Shown here piece after piece: positions 25,307 to 33,442 of a stretch of 35,172 nucleotides of DNA. The notes under the pieces were generated by a model, which was not told the DNA's origin, made no database searches, and was given only the letters and a program-made list of their open reading frames with translations. Origin of the DNA: Pseudomonadota bacterium (GTDB lineage: Bacteria; Pseudomonadota; Gammaproteobacteria; Steroidobacterales; Steroidobacteraceae). How positions within the stretch are numbered: the first letter of the stretch is position 1; every line of letters starts with the position of its first letter. The DNA is taken from positions 1 through 35,172 of the forward strand of contig JAJZMI010000216.1 of NCBI GenBank assembly GCA_021798335.1, read 5' to 3'. A program made the translations under genes and the position numbers.

Positions 25307-26439
25307 TGCGCCAGGCAATTGCCACCGGTTCGTCCGCGCGCCGCACACTGAGCGGCGCGGCACGGGTACTGCTTGCGCTGAAGCTCGACGGTCCGCTCAC
25401 GTTCGGTCTGGGGCTCACCGCCGCCTACGGCCTGCTGGTTCTATTCAGCGCCTCGGGCGGCAACCTCCGGATGCTCATCGGCACCGTGCTGCGCTTGGCG
25501 TTGGGGATCGCCGTCATGTTGGCGCTGGCCAGACTCAGCCCCAATCTTCTGCGCCGCGCATCACCCTGGCTCTATGGCCTCGGCATTCTGCTCCTGCTGG
25601 CCGTGGCGGCCGTTGGGCACGTTCACCTAGGCGCCAAGCGCTGGCTCGAGCTTGGTCCCGTACAGTTCCAGCCCTCGGAGCTGCTCAAGATCGCCGTGCC
25701 GATGATGTGCGCCTGGTACCTGCACGAGCGCGCCTTGCCGCCGCGCTGGCGGGATCTGGCCGTACTCGGAGCGATCATCTTGGTGCCGGTGGCGCTGGTC
25801 GCCAAAGAGCCTGACCTCGGCACAGCCGCCCTGATCGCGGCTGCCGGGGCCGTGGTGATCTTTCTTTCCGGGCTGCGCGCGCGAGTGGTCATCGCGCTGC
25901 TGCTGCTGGCCCTTGCCGCCTTCGGGCTCGGCCTGCGCTTCATGCACGGCTATCAGCGCGCCCGCCTGCTCACATTCCTTGATCCGCAGGCCCATCCGCT
26001 CAGCTCCGGCTACCACATCATCCAGTCACAGATCGCGGTCGGCTCGGGCGGGATGTTCGGCAAGGGCTGGATGGCCGGCAGTCAGGCGCGACTCGATTTC
26101 CTTCCCGAGCGGACCACGGATTTCATCTTTGCCGTGGTGGGCGAGGAATTCGGGCTGCTCGGTCTTGCGGTGCTGCTGCTGCTGTACACGTTCGTCATCG
26201 GCCGCTCCCTCTACCTCGCCATGCAATGTCCCGATACCTTCTCGCGCCTGCTCGGCGGTGCGATTGCCGTGACGTTCTTCATTTACGCGTTCATCAACGC
26301 CGGGATGGTCACAGGACTCGTACCGGTGGTCGGCGTGCCGTTACCGTTAGTCAGTTACGGCGGCAGTTCGATAGTGACGGAACTGTCAGGTTTCGGTATC
26401 CTCATGTCGTTGTTCTCGCATCGGAAGCTGATGGGCTAA
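25303..26439 (+). CDS. rodA: Rod-shape SEDS glycosyltransferase RodA
   Basis: This 378-residue polytopic protein polymerises lipid II during elongation. About ten transmembrane segments are visible. Family motifs are AKRWLELGPVQFQPSE, KEPDLGTA and FLPERTTDFIFAVVGEE. The last contains the essential aspartate (TTD), with Thr where E. coli has His in RHTD. VGVPLPLVSYGGSS is near the end. ATG 25303 overlaps the mrdA stop. A 190-base gap to the preferred mltB start follows. Confidence 0.97.
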   Translation: MMRQAIATGSSARRTLSGAARVLLALKLDGPLTFGLGLTAAYGLLVLFSASGGNLRMLIGTVLRLALGIAVMLALARLSPNLLRRASPWLYGLGILLLLAVAAVGHVHLGAKRWLELGPVQFQPSELLKIAVPMMCAWYLHERALPPRWRDLAVLGAIILVPVALVAKEPDLGTAALIAAAGAVVIFLSGLRARVVIALLLLALAAFGLGLRFMHGYQRARLLTFLDPQAHPLSSGYHIIQSQIAVGSGGMFGKGWMAGSQARLDFLPERTTDFIFAVVGEEFGLLGLAVLLLLYTFVIGRSLYLAMQCPDTFSRLLGGAIAVTFFIYAFINAGMVTGLVPVVGVPLPLVSYGGSSIVTELSGFGILMSLFSHRKLMG

Positions 26440-26629
26440 GGAGCCTGCCAAACCCATGATGCGCCTGCCGAGGCCGTCCCCTACCGGCATCTTTCCCCGA
26501 TCGTTTCCGCCGCATCGTTCCCACCATGCGCCGCAGGCGATTGGGCCTGGTCCCGATAGAGCGGGCTGGCCGCCGGGCGCACCGCTCGCGGCGGCGCTCA
26601 TCGGCCCGACAGGCTCCGGGAGCGTTCAC

Positions 26630-27694
26630 GTGTCGCGATTCACTCTGCTCAGTCTGCTCGCTCTGTTCGCCTGCGCCGTACTCGCGCGGCCCGCCGCCGC
26701 CGCGTGCGCCGGCGGCTCGTTCCCTCGTCCCGAGCTCGCGCGCTTCGCCACCCGCGTGGCCAAGCGCGACGGCCTGCAGCGGCAAAAGGTACTCGCCGTG
26801 CTCGAGCAGGCCTGCCGCCAACCGAGCATCGTCACATTGATGAACCGGCCGCCCGAGCAGGTGCTGCACTGGTGGCAGTACCGGCGGATCTTCATGACCC
26901 CCAAGCGCATCGAGGAGGGCGCCGCCTTCTGGCGCGCGCACGCCGCGGCGCTTCAGCGTATCGGCGCCGAGCAGGGAGTCGCGCCACGCTACATCGTGGC
27001 CATTCTCGGGGTGGAAACCTTCTACGGGCACATCACCGGCTCGTTCCGCGTACTCGATGCCCTCGCCACCCTGACATTCGATTATCCGGCGCGCAGCCGC
27101 TTCTTCGGCCAGGAACTCGCGCAGTTCCTGGTGCTCACGCACCGCTACGGATTGGATCCTCTCACGGTCCGCGGCTCCTACGCCGGAGCGATGGGGCCGC
27201 TGCAATTCATTCCATCGTCCTATCTGCGCTATGCCGTCAGCACCGACGGCCAGGCGCCGAATCTGTTCACCGACTGGGACGATATCTTCGCCAGCGTCGC
27301 CCACTACCTGCATGCCAACGGTTGGCAGCCCGGGGGCCCGCTCCTGGCTCGGGTGCGCATCGAGCCGGGGGCGACCTTCCATGTCGATCCGGACTCTCTG
27401 GCGCTCGATCGGACGATCGGCGGGCTGGCCGCCCAGGGCGTGCAGGTGGAAAGCGCCGCGCCGCCGAATACGCCCGTGGCGCTACTGCTGGCCGAGCGGC
27501 GAACCGGCCCGATCTACCGGGCCGGCTTCAATAACTTCCGGGTGCTGCTGACGTACAATTCCAGCAAGCTCTACGCCCTGGCCGTCAATGACTTGGCCCA
27601 GGCGATCGCACGGCGTGTCGCCGCCGAGAACGGCACGCGGCGGGCCGATGTGACGATACACCAGCCCAGCAAATCGGGGGTCGCCGGGCAGTGA
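26630..27694 (+). CDS. mltB: Lytic murein transglycosylase B
   Basis: This 354-residue enzyme cleaves MurNAc-GlcNAc bonds with formation of anhydro-MurNAc. GTG 26630 is chosen because GGGAG lies 7 bases upstream and a clean signal peptide follows (hydrophobic core LLSLLALFACAVLA, ending AAA). No lipobox is obvious, so it may be a soluble periplasmic form, unlike lipoprotein MltB of E. coli. The catalytic glutamate is in ILGVETFYG, about Glu129, with GSYAGAMGPLQFIPSSY further on. The frame stays open back to ATG 26456, which also has an AAGGAG 12 bases upstream, giving 58 extra proline-rich residues. The stop overlaps rlpA as GTGA. Confidence 0.93.
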   Translation: MSRFTLLSLLALFACAVLARPAAAACAGGSFPRPELARFATRVAKRDGLQRQKVLAVLEQACRQPSIVTLMNRPPEQVLHWWQYRRIFMTPKRIEEGAAFWRAHAAALQRIGAEQGVAPRYIVAILGVETFYGHITGSFRVLDALATLTFDYPARSRFFGQELAQFLVLTHRYGLDPLTVRGSYAGAMGPLQFIPSSYLRYAVSTDGQAPNLFTDWDDIFASVAHYLHANGWQPGGPLLARVRIEPGATFHVDPDSLALDRTIGGLAAQGVQVESAAPPNTPVALLLAERRTGPIYRAGFNNFRVLLTYNSSKLYALAVNDLAQAIARRVAAENGTRRADVTIHQPSKSGVAGQ

Positions 27695-28500
27695 CACGCG
27701 CGTCCGGCGCTCGTGCGAGCTTCCTCGCCGCGCTCTGGCTCGCGATGCTGCTCGCCGGCTGCGCCACGACCCGACGCGAATGGACCCCCACGGCGAATCT
27801 GCCGCCGCTGCCCCCGGACTGGCGAACGATCCCCAATCCCGTGCCCCGTTACCTGCCGCCGGCGCCCATCGGTAATCCGCCCTTCTATGACGTCAACGGA
27901 AAACGCTACTACGTGCTGGCGAGCGCCGACGGCTACAATAAAATCGGGGTGGCCTCATGGTACGGTGCGAACTCCGAGGGGCGGTACACCGCCGACGGCG
28001 ATCGCTTCAACATGTATGCCATGACGGCCGCAAGCAAGGTTCTGCCGCTGCCGACCTTCGTGCGTGTCACCGATCTATCCAACGGCCGCAGCGTGATCGT
28101 CGAGGTCAATGACCGCGGACCGTTCGTCGCCCACCGCCTGATCGATCTGTCCTACCTGGCGGCCGCCAAACTCGGTATGCTCGCCACCGGCACCGCGCTG
28201 GTCGAGGTGCGCGCGATCACTCCGAACAGCCCGGTAAGCCTGGCCGGCGCCCTGCAGGTGCGCAGTCCCCTGCTGTATGCCCAGGTCGGCGCGTTCGCCG
28301 TGCCGCAAGATGCCGAGCGGGTCTTCAACCGCCTGCGGGCCGCCGGCATGCGCAACGTCATCATCCTGTCGCCGGCGGTCAGCGGCGGACGGCTGTATCG
28401 GGTGCGGGTCGGTCCAATTCAGAATGTGTCGCAGTTCGATCGGATCGCCGCCCGGCTCACGACCCTCGGATATCCCGGCGCATGGCTGGTCAAGCCGTGA
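27691..28500 (+). CDS. rlpA: RlpA-like lipoprotein (double-psi beta-barrel plus SPOR)
   Basis: A 269-residue lipoprotein. The signal peptide ends in the lipobox LLAGC with Cys24. The double-psi beta-barrel domain spans about residues 86-175 (GVASWYG, TADGDRF, RVTDLSNGRSVIVEVNDRGPF), and a SPOR domain binding denuded glycan fills ~188-268 (YAQVGAFAVPQDAERV). In P. aeruginosa RlpA is a lytic transglycosylase whose barrel histidine and aspartate are required. The aspartate in NDRGP (Asp141) is kept, but the histidine of the usual TAAHKTLPLP is Ser115 here. It may bind glycan without cutting it. Start GTG 27691 overlaps the mltB stop. Confidence 0.95.
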   Translation: MTRASGARASFLAALWLAMLLAGCATTRREWTPTANLPPLPPDWRTIPNPVPRYLPPAPIGNPPFYDVNGKRYYVLASADGYNKIGVASWYGANSEGRYTADGDRFNMYAMTAASKVLPLPTFVRVTDLSNGRSVIVEVNDRGPFVAHRLIDLSYLAAAKLGMLATGTALVEVRAITPNSPVSLAGALQVRSPLLYAQVGAFAVPQDAERVFNRLRAAGMRNVIILSPAVSGGRLYRVRVGPIQNVSQFDRIAARLTTLGYPGAWLVKP

Positions 28501-28587
28501 GCCCTGTCGCACGAAGAACTATCCGGCGTGTATGGAGTCTGAACGCTCCGCACTCGCCGCCTCATCCGCACTGGAGGAATCTCTGAC

Positions 28588-29745
28588 ATGTCCCGCCCAT
28601 CTGCCCTGGCCGCGCTCGCGGTCCTGCTGCCCGCCCTGCTCGCGATCGGTCCAGCTCAAGCGGCCGTGCCGCCACCACCGCCACCGCCGCTCAATGCGCA
28701 GTCCTACATTCTGGTTGACCTCAATACCGGCAAGGTGCTCGCGGAGAAAAATCCCAACGAGAAGATGCCGATGGCGAGCCTGACGAAGCTCATGGCCGTG
28801 TACATCGCCTTCAGCGCGCTGAAAAGCGGACAGATCTCGCTCGACACGCCCGTATTGATCAGCAACGCCGCATGGCGCACGGGCGGCTCGCGCATGTTCC
28901 TCAACCCCGGCACGAAGGTGACCGTGCTCAATCTGTTGAAGGGCATCGTCGTGGATTCGGGCAACGATGCGACCGTCGCGCTCGCGCAGAAGATCGGCGG
29001 CACTCGCGCCGGTTTCGTCACCCTCATGAACGACTATGCCCGGCGACTGGGTCTGCACTCGACCCATTACGAGGACGTCGACGGACTGCCGGTACCCGAC
29101 CACTACACCACGGCGCGCGATCTCGCCACGCTCGCCATGGACCTGATCCGCGATTTTCCGCAGTACCGCTTCATCTTCAAGATCAAGAAGTTCACCTGGG
29201 ATCACATCACGCAGCGCAACCGCGTCTCGCTGCTGTGGACTGATCCGTATGTGAAAGGCATGAAGACGGGCTACACGAAGGCGGCCGGCTACTGCATGCT
29301 CATCTACGCCGATCGCAAGGGCATGGGTCTGATATCGGTCGTGCTGAAAACCCCGAGCTGGGATGCCAGGGTCAATGACAGCCAGGCGCTGATCACCTAC
29401 GGTTACAACTTCTTCAAGAACGAGAGAGTGGCCACCGCGGGCACGGTCCTCTCCAAACCGCGCGTCTACGAGTCTGCCGCCGGTTACGCGCCGGTCGGTC
29501 CGGCGCACTCCGTCCTGCTCACCGTGACCCGCGGCCACCATGCGCTCAAGACCCACATCGTGTGGAATCACTGGCCGCTGGTGGCGCCGCTGGCCGCCGG
29601 GGCCGATGTCGGCACGCTCCTGGTCACCAACGGCGCCGGCCAGCGTGTCGACAGTGTGCCGCTCGTGACGCTCGCGCCCGTGCCCGAAGGCGGCCTGTTC
29701 ACCCGGCTCAGCGACGCGGTGAAGCTCTGGTTCCGGCACGCGTAA
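28588..29745 (+). CDS. dacA: D-alanyl-D-alanine carboxypeptidase (PBP5/6 family)
   Basis: This 385-residue periplasmic enzyme removes the terminal D-alanine from peptidoglycan stem peptides. A signal peptide ends at PAQA (~25), followed by an unusual run of eight prolines at ~28-35. The active site is complete: SLTK at 64-67, SGN at 124-126 and KTG in KGMKTGYTKAAGYC. The C-terminal beta domain and a terminal amphipathic helix (LSDAVKLWFRHA) would anchor it to the inner membrane. GGAGG precedes the ATG at good distance. It releases D-alanine, which the transaminase encoded next could consume. Confidence 0.96.
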   Translation: MSRPSALAALAVLLPALLAIGPAQAAVPPPPPPPLNAQSYILVDLNTGKVLAEKNPNEKMPMASLTKLMAVYIAFSALKSGQISLDTPVLISNAAWRTGGSRMFLNPGTKVTVLNLLKGIVVDSGNDATVALAQKIGGTRAGFVTLMNDYARRLGLHSTHYEDVDGLPVPDHYTTARDLATLAMDLIRDFPQYRFIFKIKKFTWDHITQRNRVSLLWTDPYVKGMKTGYTKAAGYCMLIYADRKGMGLISVVLKTPSWDARVNDSQALITYGYNFFKNERVATAGTVLSKPRVYESAAGYAPVGPAHSVLLTVTRGHHALKTHIVWNHWPLVAPLAAGADVGTLLVTNGAGQRVDSVPLVTLAPVPEGGLFTRLSDAVKLWFRHA

Positions 29746-29782
29746 CCGCCCGGATCGCCGCCGACGCGCCGCATACAGGCTC

Positions 29783-30655
29783 ATGGCCGCACCGTTCCCC
29801 ACCTGTTACCTGAACGGCGACTACCTGCCGCTCAGCGAGGCGCGCATCTCGCCGCTGGACCGCGGTTTCCTCTTCGGCGACGGCGCCTACGAGGTAATGC
29901 CCGTCTACGGCGGTCGGCCCTTTCGGCTGCAGGCACACTGTGCGCGGCTGACGCGCAGCCTCGCTGAGCTGCGTATGGGCGATCCGCTCTCGCACGAGCA
30001 ATGGCGAAGCGTGTTCGCCACGCTCATCGAGCGAGGCGGCGGCGGCGATCAATATCTCTACTGGCAGGTGACGCGGGGCGCCGAGCCGCAACGCTGCCAT
30101 GCGCCCCTGCCCGAGATCCCGCGCACCGTGTTTGCCTTCAGTGCCCCCTGGCCCGTGGTGGCGCGCGCGACGCTCGAGCAGGGGCTCGCGTGCGTGACCG
30201 CGGCCGACACACGCTGGGCGCGCTGCGACATCAAATCCACCGCGCTGCTCGCCAATGTGTTGCTGCGTCAGCTCGCCGTCGATGCCGCCGCCGCGGAAAC
30301 CATTCTGCTGCGCGACGGCCAGCTGACCGACGCGTCGGCTTCGGCCGTGCACGTCGTGATCGCGGGCGAGGTGCGCACGCCGCCGAACTCGCCCGCCATC
30401 CTGCCGAGCACCACCCGTGCGGTGGTGGAGGAGCTTGCCGCACGCGCCGCCGTGCCGTGCCGTGCCGCGGCGGTCAGCGAACGTGAGTTGCGCAGTGCCG
30501 AGGAAATCTGGCTGTCGGCGGCCACACGTGAGGTGCAGCCCGTGACGCGCCTCGACGGTCGGCCGGTCGGCGACGGGCGCCCCGGACCGCTGTGGCGGCG
30601 TATCGACGCGGCATTTCAGCAGTGGAAAGTCGAGTTGCGGGCGCAGCCGTGGTAA
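29783..30655 (+). CDS. dat: Class IV PLP aminotransferase, D-amino acid transaminase type
   Basis: A 290-residue fold-type IV transaminase, most like D-alanine aminotransferase, which interconverts D-alanine and D-glutamate with their keto acids. DRGFLFGDGAYEV (26-38), YLYWQVTRGA (91-100) and the cofactor lysine Lys151 in RCDIKSTALLANVL all match. The conserved VTEGSSSN-type motif that contacts the PLP ring is LTDASASA here, with Asp183 in place of glutamate. Branched-chain transaminases and aminodeoxychorismate lyase are related alternatives, but the RCDIKS context fits D-transaminases. It lies 37 bases after dacA and overlaps ybeD by 7 bases. Confidence 0.87.
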   Translation: MAAPFPTCYLNGDYLPLSEARISPLDRGFLFGDGAYEVMPVYGGRPFRLQAHCARLTRSLAELRMGDPLSHEQWRSVFATLIERGGGGDQYLYWQVTRGAEPQRCHAPLPEIPRTVFAFSAPWPVVARATLEQGLACVTAADTRWARCDIKSTALLANVLLRQLAVDAAAAETILLRDGQLTDASASAVHVVIAGEVRTPPNSPAILPSTTRAVVEELAARAAVPCRAAAVSERELRSAEEIWLSAATREVQPVTRLDGRPVGDGRPGPLWRRIDAAFQQWKVELRAQPW

Positions 30656-30912
30656 GCAAGCTCGTCCTCGATTTCCCGACCGAATATCCGCTGAAGGTGA
30701 TCGGTCGGCCGTCGGATGAGTTTCGTGCGCGCGTGCACGCCGTGGTGCTGCGCCACGCGCCGACGCTGGAGTCCGAACGGGTCAGTGAGCGGCTCAGCGG
30801 CCAGGGCAATTTTCTGTCGATTTCATACACGCTGTTCGCCGAAAGCCGCGAGCAGGTCGAGGCGCTGACCGCGGAGCTGAAGGCCTGCGACGGCGTCCTG
30901 ATGTTGATCTGA
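30649..30912 (+). CDS. ybeD: YbeD/DUF493 family protein
   Basis: A small alpha/beta protein of 87 residues, exactly E. coli YbeD length when started at GTG 30649. The opening LVLDFPTEYPLKVIG and the ending VLMLI are the family's typical first and last strands. The fold resembles regulatory ACT-like domains; its function is not settled. In E. coli it lies between dacA and lipB, as here, although lipB is on the opposite strand in this window. The GTG start lies inside the last codons of dat, so it is probably translated by coupling. Confidence 0.9.
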   Translation: MVSKLVLDFPTEYPLKVIGRPSDEFRARVHAVVLRHAPTLESERVSERLSGQGNFLSISYTLFAESREQVEALTAELKACDGVLMLI

Positions 30913-30929
30913 CGGGGCCGCCGGCCAAC

Positions 30930-30947
30930 CGGCCGGACATCCGGCCG
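30930..30947. terminator. GC-rich hairpin between convergent ybeD and lipB
   Basis: CGGCCGG (30930-30936) pairs with CCGGCCG (30941-30947) across a four-base loop, in the 75-base gap where ybeD and lipB converge. There is no T run on either side, so it is not a textbook intrinsic terminator, but it could pause or protect both transcripts. Confidence 0.35.
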
Positions 30948-30987
30948 CGCTTGCCGAAACACTTCGCGGCTCGATGCGCCGCGCGCG

Positions 30988-31671
30988 TCAGTCCTCGCCG
31001 GCGCGACCGGCGGGCCCATACAGCCGGCGCAGCAGATGCGGCAGCAACCCCTCGGCCGCCAGCCCCACCGCGTCGACTGCGGCGAGGTCCGCGAGCCGCG
31101 TCATCCGCAGGCCCGGATATCCGCATGGATTGATGCGCTCGAACGGCCCAAGGTCGTTGCAGACATTGAGCGCAAGGCCGTGATAGCTGGCGCCGCGACG
31201 CACACGAATGCCCACGCTCGCCAATTTACGACCCTCAACGTAGACCCCCGGAGCGCCGCGGCGGCACTCGGCGGTGATGCCCAGATCCGCCGCATAGCCG
31301 ATCACGGCGCGCTCGAGCGCGCTCACCAGATCACGCACCCCGAGATGCGCCCGCCGCAAGTCGACCAGCGCATAGGCGAGGAGCTGCCCGGGGCCGTGGT
31401 AGGTCACTTGACCGCCGCGGTCGATGCGCACCACCGGAATGTCCCCGGCGGCGAGCACGTGCGCCGGATCGGCGTTCATGCCGAGGGTGAACACGGGCGG
31501 ATGCTCGAGCAGCCACAGCTCATCGGCGGTTTCCGGTGCGCGCGTGTCCGTGAAGCGCTGCATCGCCCGCCACGTCGGCTCGTATTCCTGCACGCCGAGC
31601 CAGCGCACGTGCGGCGCCGGCGCGCCCGAGGCCACCGCGTCCAAGAGCGCGCGGTCGGCCGGTGAACTCAC
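30988..31671 (-). CDS. lipB: Octanoyl-[acyl carrier protein]:protein N-octanoyltransferase
   Basis: This 227-residue enzyme moves octanoate from ACP to a lysine of lipoyl domains. [13 protein letters not shown] (85-97) is the family signature; the catalytic pair is Lys149 (GRKLASVG) and Cys183 (INPCGYPG). GTG 31671 overlaps the lipA stop as GTGA and gives a protein close to E. coli length; the longer frame upstream lies inside lipA. Order lipA then lipB is the reverse of the E. coli layout, where lipB precedes lipA at a distance, and it implies coupled translation. Confidence 0.95.
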   Translation of the reverse strand: MSSPADRALLDAVASGAPAPHVRWLGVQEYEPTWRAMQRFTDTRAPETADELWLLEHPPVFTLGMNADPAHVLAAGDIPVVRIDRGGQVTYHGPGQLLAYALVDLRRAHLGVRDLVSALERAVIGYAADLGITAECRRGAPGVYVEGRKLASVGIRVRRGASYHGLALNVCNDLGPFERINPCGYPGLRMTRLADLAAVDAVGLAAEGLLPHLLRRLYGPAGRAGED

Positions 31672-32702
31672 AAGCCGGACCCGGTCAGACGCGCATTGTC
31701 GAGGCCGGCGTTGTTGCGATCGAGCGCCCGCTCGGCGCGGTAACTCGAGCGCACCAGCGGCCCCGAGACGCACTCGAGGAACCCCAACTGCAACGCATAG
31801 CGGCGCAACCCGTCGAACTGCTCAGGCGTCACGAAACGCTCCACGGGCAGGTGGTTGACCGTCGGACGCAGATACTGCCCCAGCGTGACGATATCGACCC
31901 CGGCGGCGCGCAGGTCGCGCAGCGTCGCCTCGATCTCTTCGTCCGTTTCACCGAGTCCGAGCATCAGACTGCTCTTGGTCAGGACCGTGCGCCGGTGATG
32001 TTTGGCATGACGCAGCACCTCGAGCGTGCGCTCGTAGCCCGCCCGAGGATCACGCACCGGGTGCGTGAGCCGGCGCACCGTCTCGATGTTCTGTGCAAAC
32101 ACCTCCAGGCCGGCATCGACGACGGTCTCGACATCGGCAAGTACGCCCTGAAAATCCGGCGCCAGCGCCTCGATCGCAGTCTCGGGATTGCGCCGCTTGA
32201 TCGCGCGAATGCACGCGGCGTAGTGCCCGGCGCCGCCGTCGGGCAGATCGTCGCGATCGACCGAGGTCAGCACGACGTATCTGAGCTTCATCAGCTCGAC
32301 GGTCCGGGCGGCGTTGTCCGGCTCATCGGGGTCCAGCCACCCACGCGGATTGCCCGTGTCGACCGAACAGAACCGGCAGGCGCGAGTGCACACCGCGCCC
32401 ATCAGCATCAGGGTCGCCGTGCCGGCATTCCAGCACTCGCCGATGTTCGGACACTTCGCCTCCTGGCACACCGTGGCCAATCGATGTCGGGCCACGACGT
32501 CCTTCACTTCCTGAAATCCCGACCCCGTCGGCGCGCGGGCGCGCAACCACGCGGGCTTGCGGCCCGGGGCGACGCGAGGCCCCGCCGCAGTGGCCTTGAT
32601 GCCATCCCGAATTGCCGTAAACCCTTGCTCAGTCTGGTATTTCTCTCCGCTGCGGGGAACAGCGGGCACGGCGGCGGCAGGCCTGTCTTTTGGAGCACAC
32701 AT
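31668..32702 (-). CDS. lipA: Lipoyl synthase (radical SAM)
   Basis: This 344-residue enzyme inserts two sulfurs into octanoylated domains. The auxiliary cluster ligands C-x4-C-x5-C are Cys79, Cys84 and Cys90, the radical SAM cluster C-x3-C-x2-C is Cys105, Cys109 and Cys112, and the C-terminal RSSY motif supplying the serine ligand is present. The N-terminal ~55 residues are lysine/proline-rich and vary in the family. ATG 32702 is chosen because the frame further upstream lies inside murU. It follows murU after 32 bases and is coupled to lipB. Confidence 0.97.
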   Translation of the reverse strand: MCAPKDRPAAAVPAVPRSGEKYQTEQGFTAIRDGIKATAAGPRVAPGRKPAWLRARAPTGSGFQEVKDVVARHRLATVCQEAKCPNIGECWNAGTATLMLMGAVCTRACRFCSVDTGNPRGWLDPDEPDNAARTVELMKLRYVVLTSVDRDDLPDGGAGHYAACIRAIKRRNPETAIEALAPDFQGVLADVETVVDAGLEVFAQNIETVRRLTHPVRDPRAGYERTLEVLRHAKHHRRTVLTKSSLMLGLGETDEEIEATLRDLRAAGVDIVTLGQYLRPTVNHLPVERFVTPEQFDGLRRYALQLGFLECVSGPLVRSSYRAERALDRNNAGLDNARLTGSGL

Positions 32703-32734
32703 GGCGCTATTGTACGTTTGCCTGGGAGAACTCT

Positions 32735-33442
32735 CTAATCGACGCCCTGGGAGCCCGGCCGAGCCGATCGGGCACGCAGCCACCCATCGAGCCGCGCCAG
32801 GCGCTCGGGCGAGCCGGCGTCGAACCAGGGCCCCTCGAAGCGCTCGCCCCGCAAGCGCCCTGCGGCGATGGCCCGCTTCAGCAGCGGGAGCAGAGGAAAC
32901 CTCCCGGGGCGGCAGCCGAGAAAGAACTGCGGCCGATATACGCCGACCCCGGTATAGGTCAGGCGATTGGAGGAGCGCTCCACCACCCAGCCATCCTCGA
33001 GACCGAAGTCCCCGTGCGGATGATGTTCCGGATTGGACGTCAGAACGATGCGCGCATCGGCGTCCTCGGGAAGCGCCGCGCAGCCGCGCAGATCCCTCTC
33101 GAGCCAGATGTCGGCATTGATGACCAGAAACGGGGCGGGGCCCAGCATCGGCAGCGCCCGAAAAATTCCACCGCCGGCTTCGAGCGGCTCGGGACCCTCG
33201 TCGCTGTAGGTGATCCGTACGCCGTAGCGCGCTCCCGTGCCCAACGCCGAGCGGATCTGCTCCCCCAGCCACGACACGTTGACGATCACCTCGTGGATGC
33301 CGGCGGCGGCGAGAGCCTCCAGGTGGTAGGCGATCAGAGGCTTGCCGGCGACAGCCACCAGCGGCTTGGGAACAGTGTCGGTGATCGGTCGCAGCCGCTC
33401 ACCCCGCCCCGCCGCGAGGAGCATGGCCTTGGTCGGGGTCAT
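32735..33442 (-). CDS. murU: N-acetylmuramate alpha-1-phosphate uridylyltransferase
   Basis: This 235-residue nucleotidyltransferase turns MurNAc-1-phosphate into UDP-MurNAc, a recycling route that bypasses MurA and MurB. The N-terminal signature [15 protein letters not shown] is followed by PKPLV, and NADIW near residue 110 binds metal. The ending [14 protein letters not shown] fits the MurU/GCD1-like group. The pairing with amgK upstream (ATGA overlap) supports MurU over glucose-1-phosphate nucleotidyltransferases. In Pseudomonas the same pair adjoins lptD. Confidence 0.93.
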   Translation of the reverse strand: MTPTKAMLLAAGRGERLRPITDTVPKPLVAVAGKPLIAYHLEALAAAGIHEVIVNVSWLGEQIRSALGTGARYGVRITYSDEGPEPLEAGGGIFRALPMLGPAPFLVINADIWLERDLRGCAALPEDADARIVLTSNPEHHPHGDFGLEDGWVVERSSNRLTYTGVGVYRPQFFLGCRPGRFPLLPLLKRAIAAGRLRGERFEGPWFDAGSPERLARLDGWLRARSARPGSQGVD

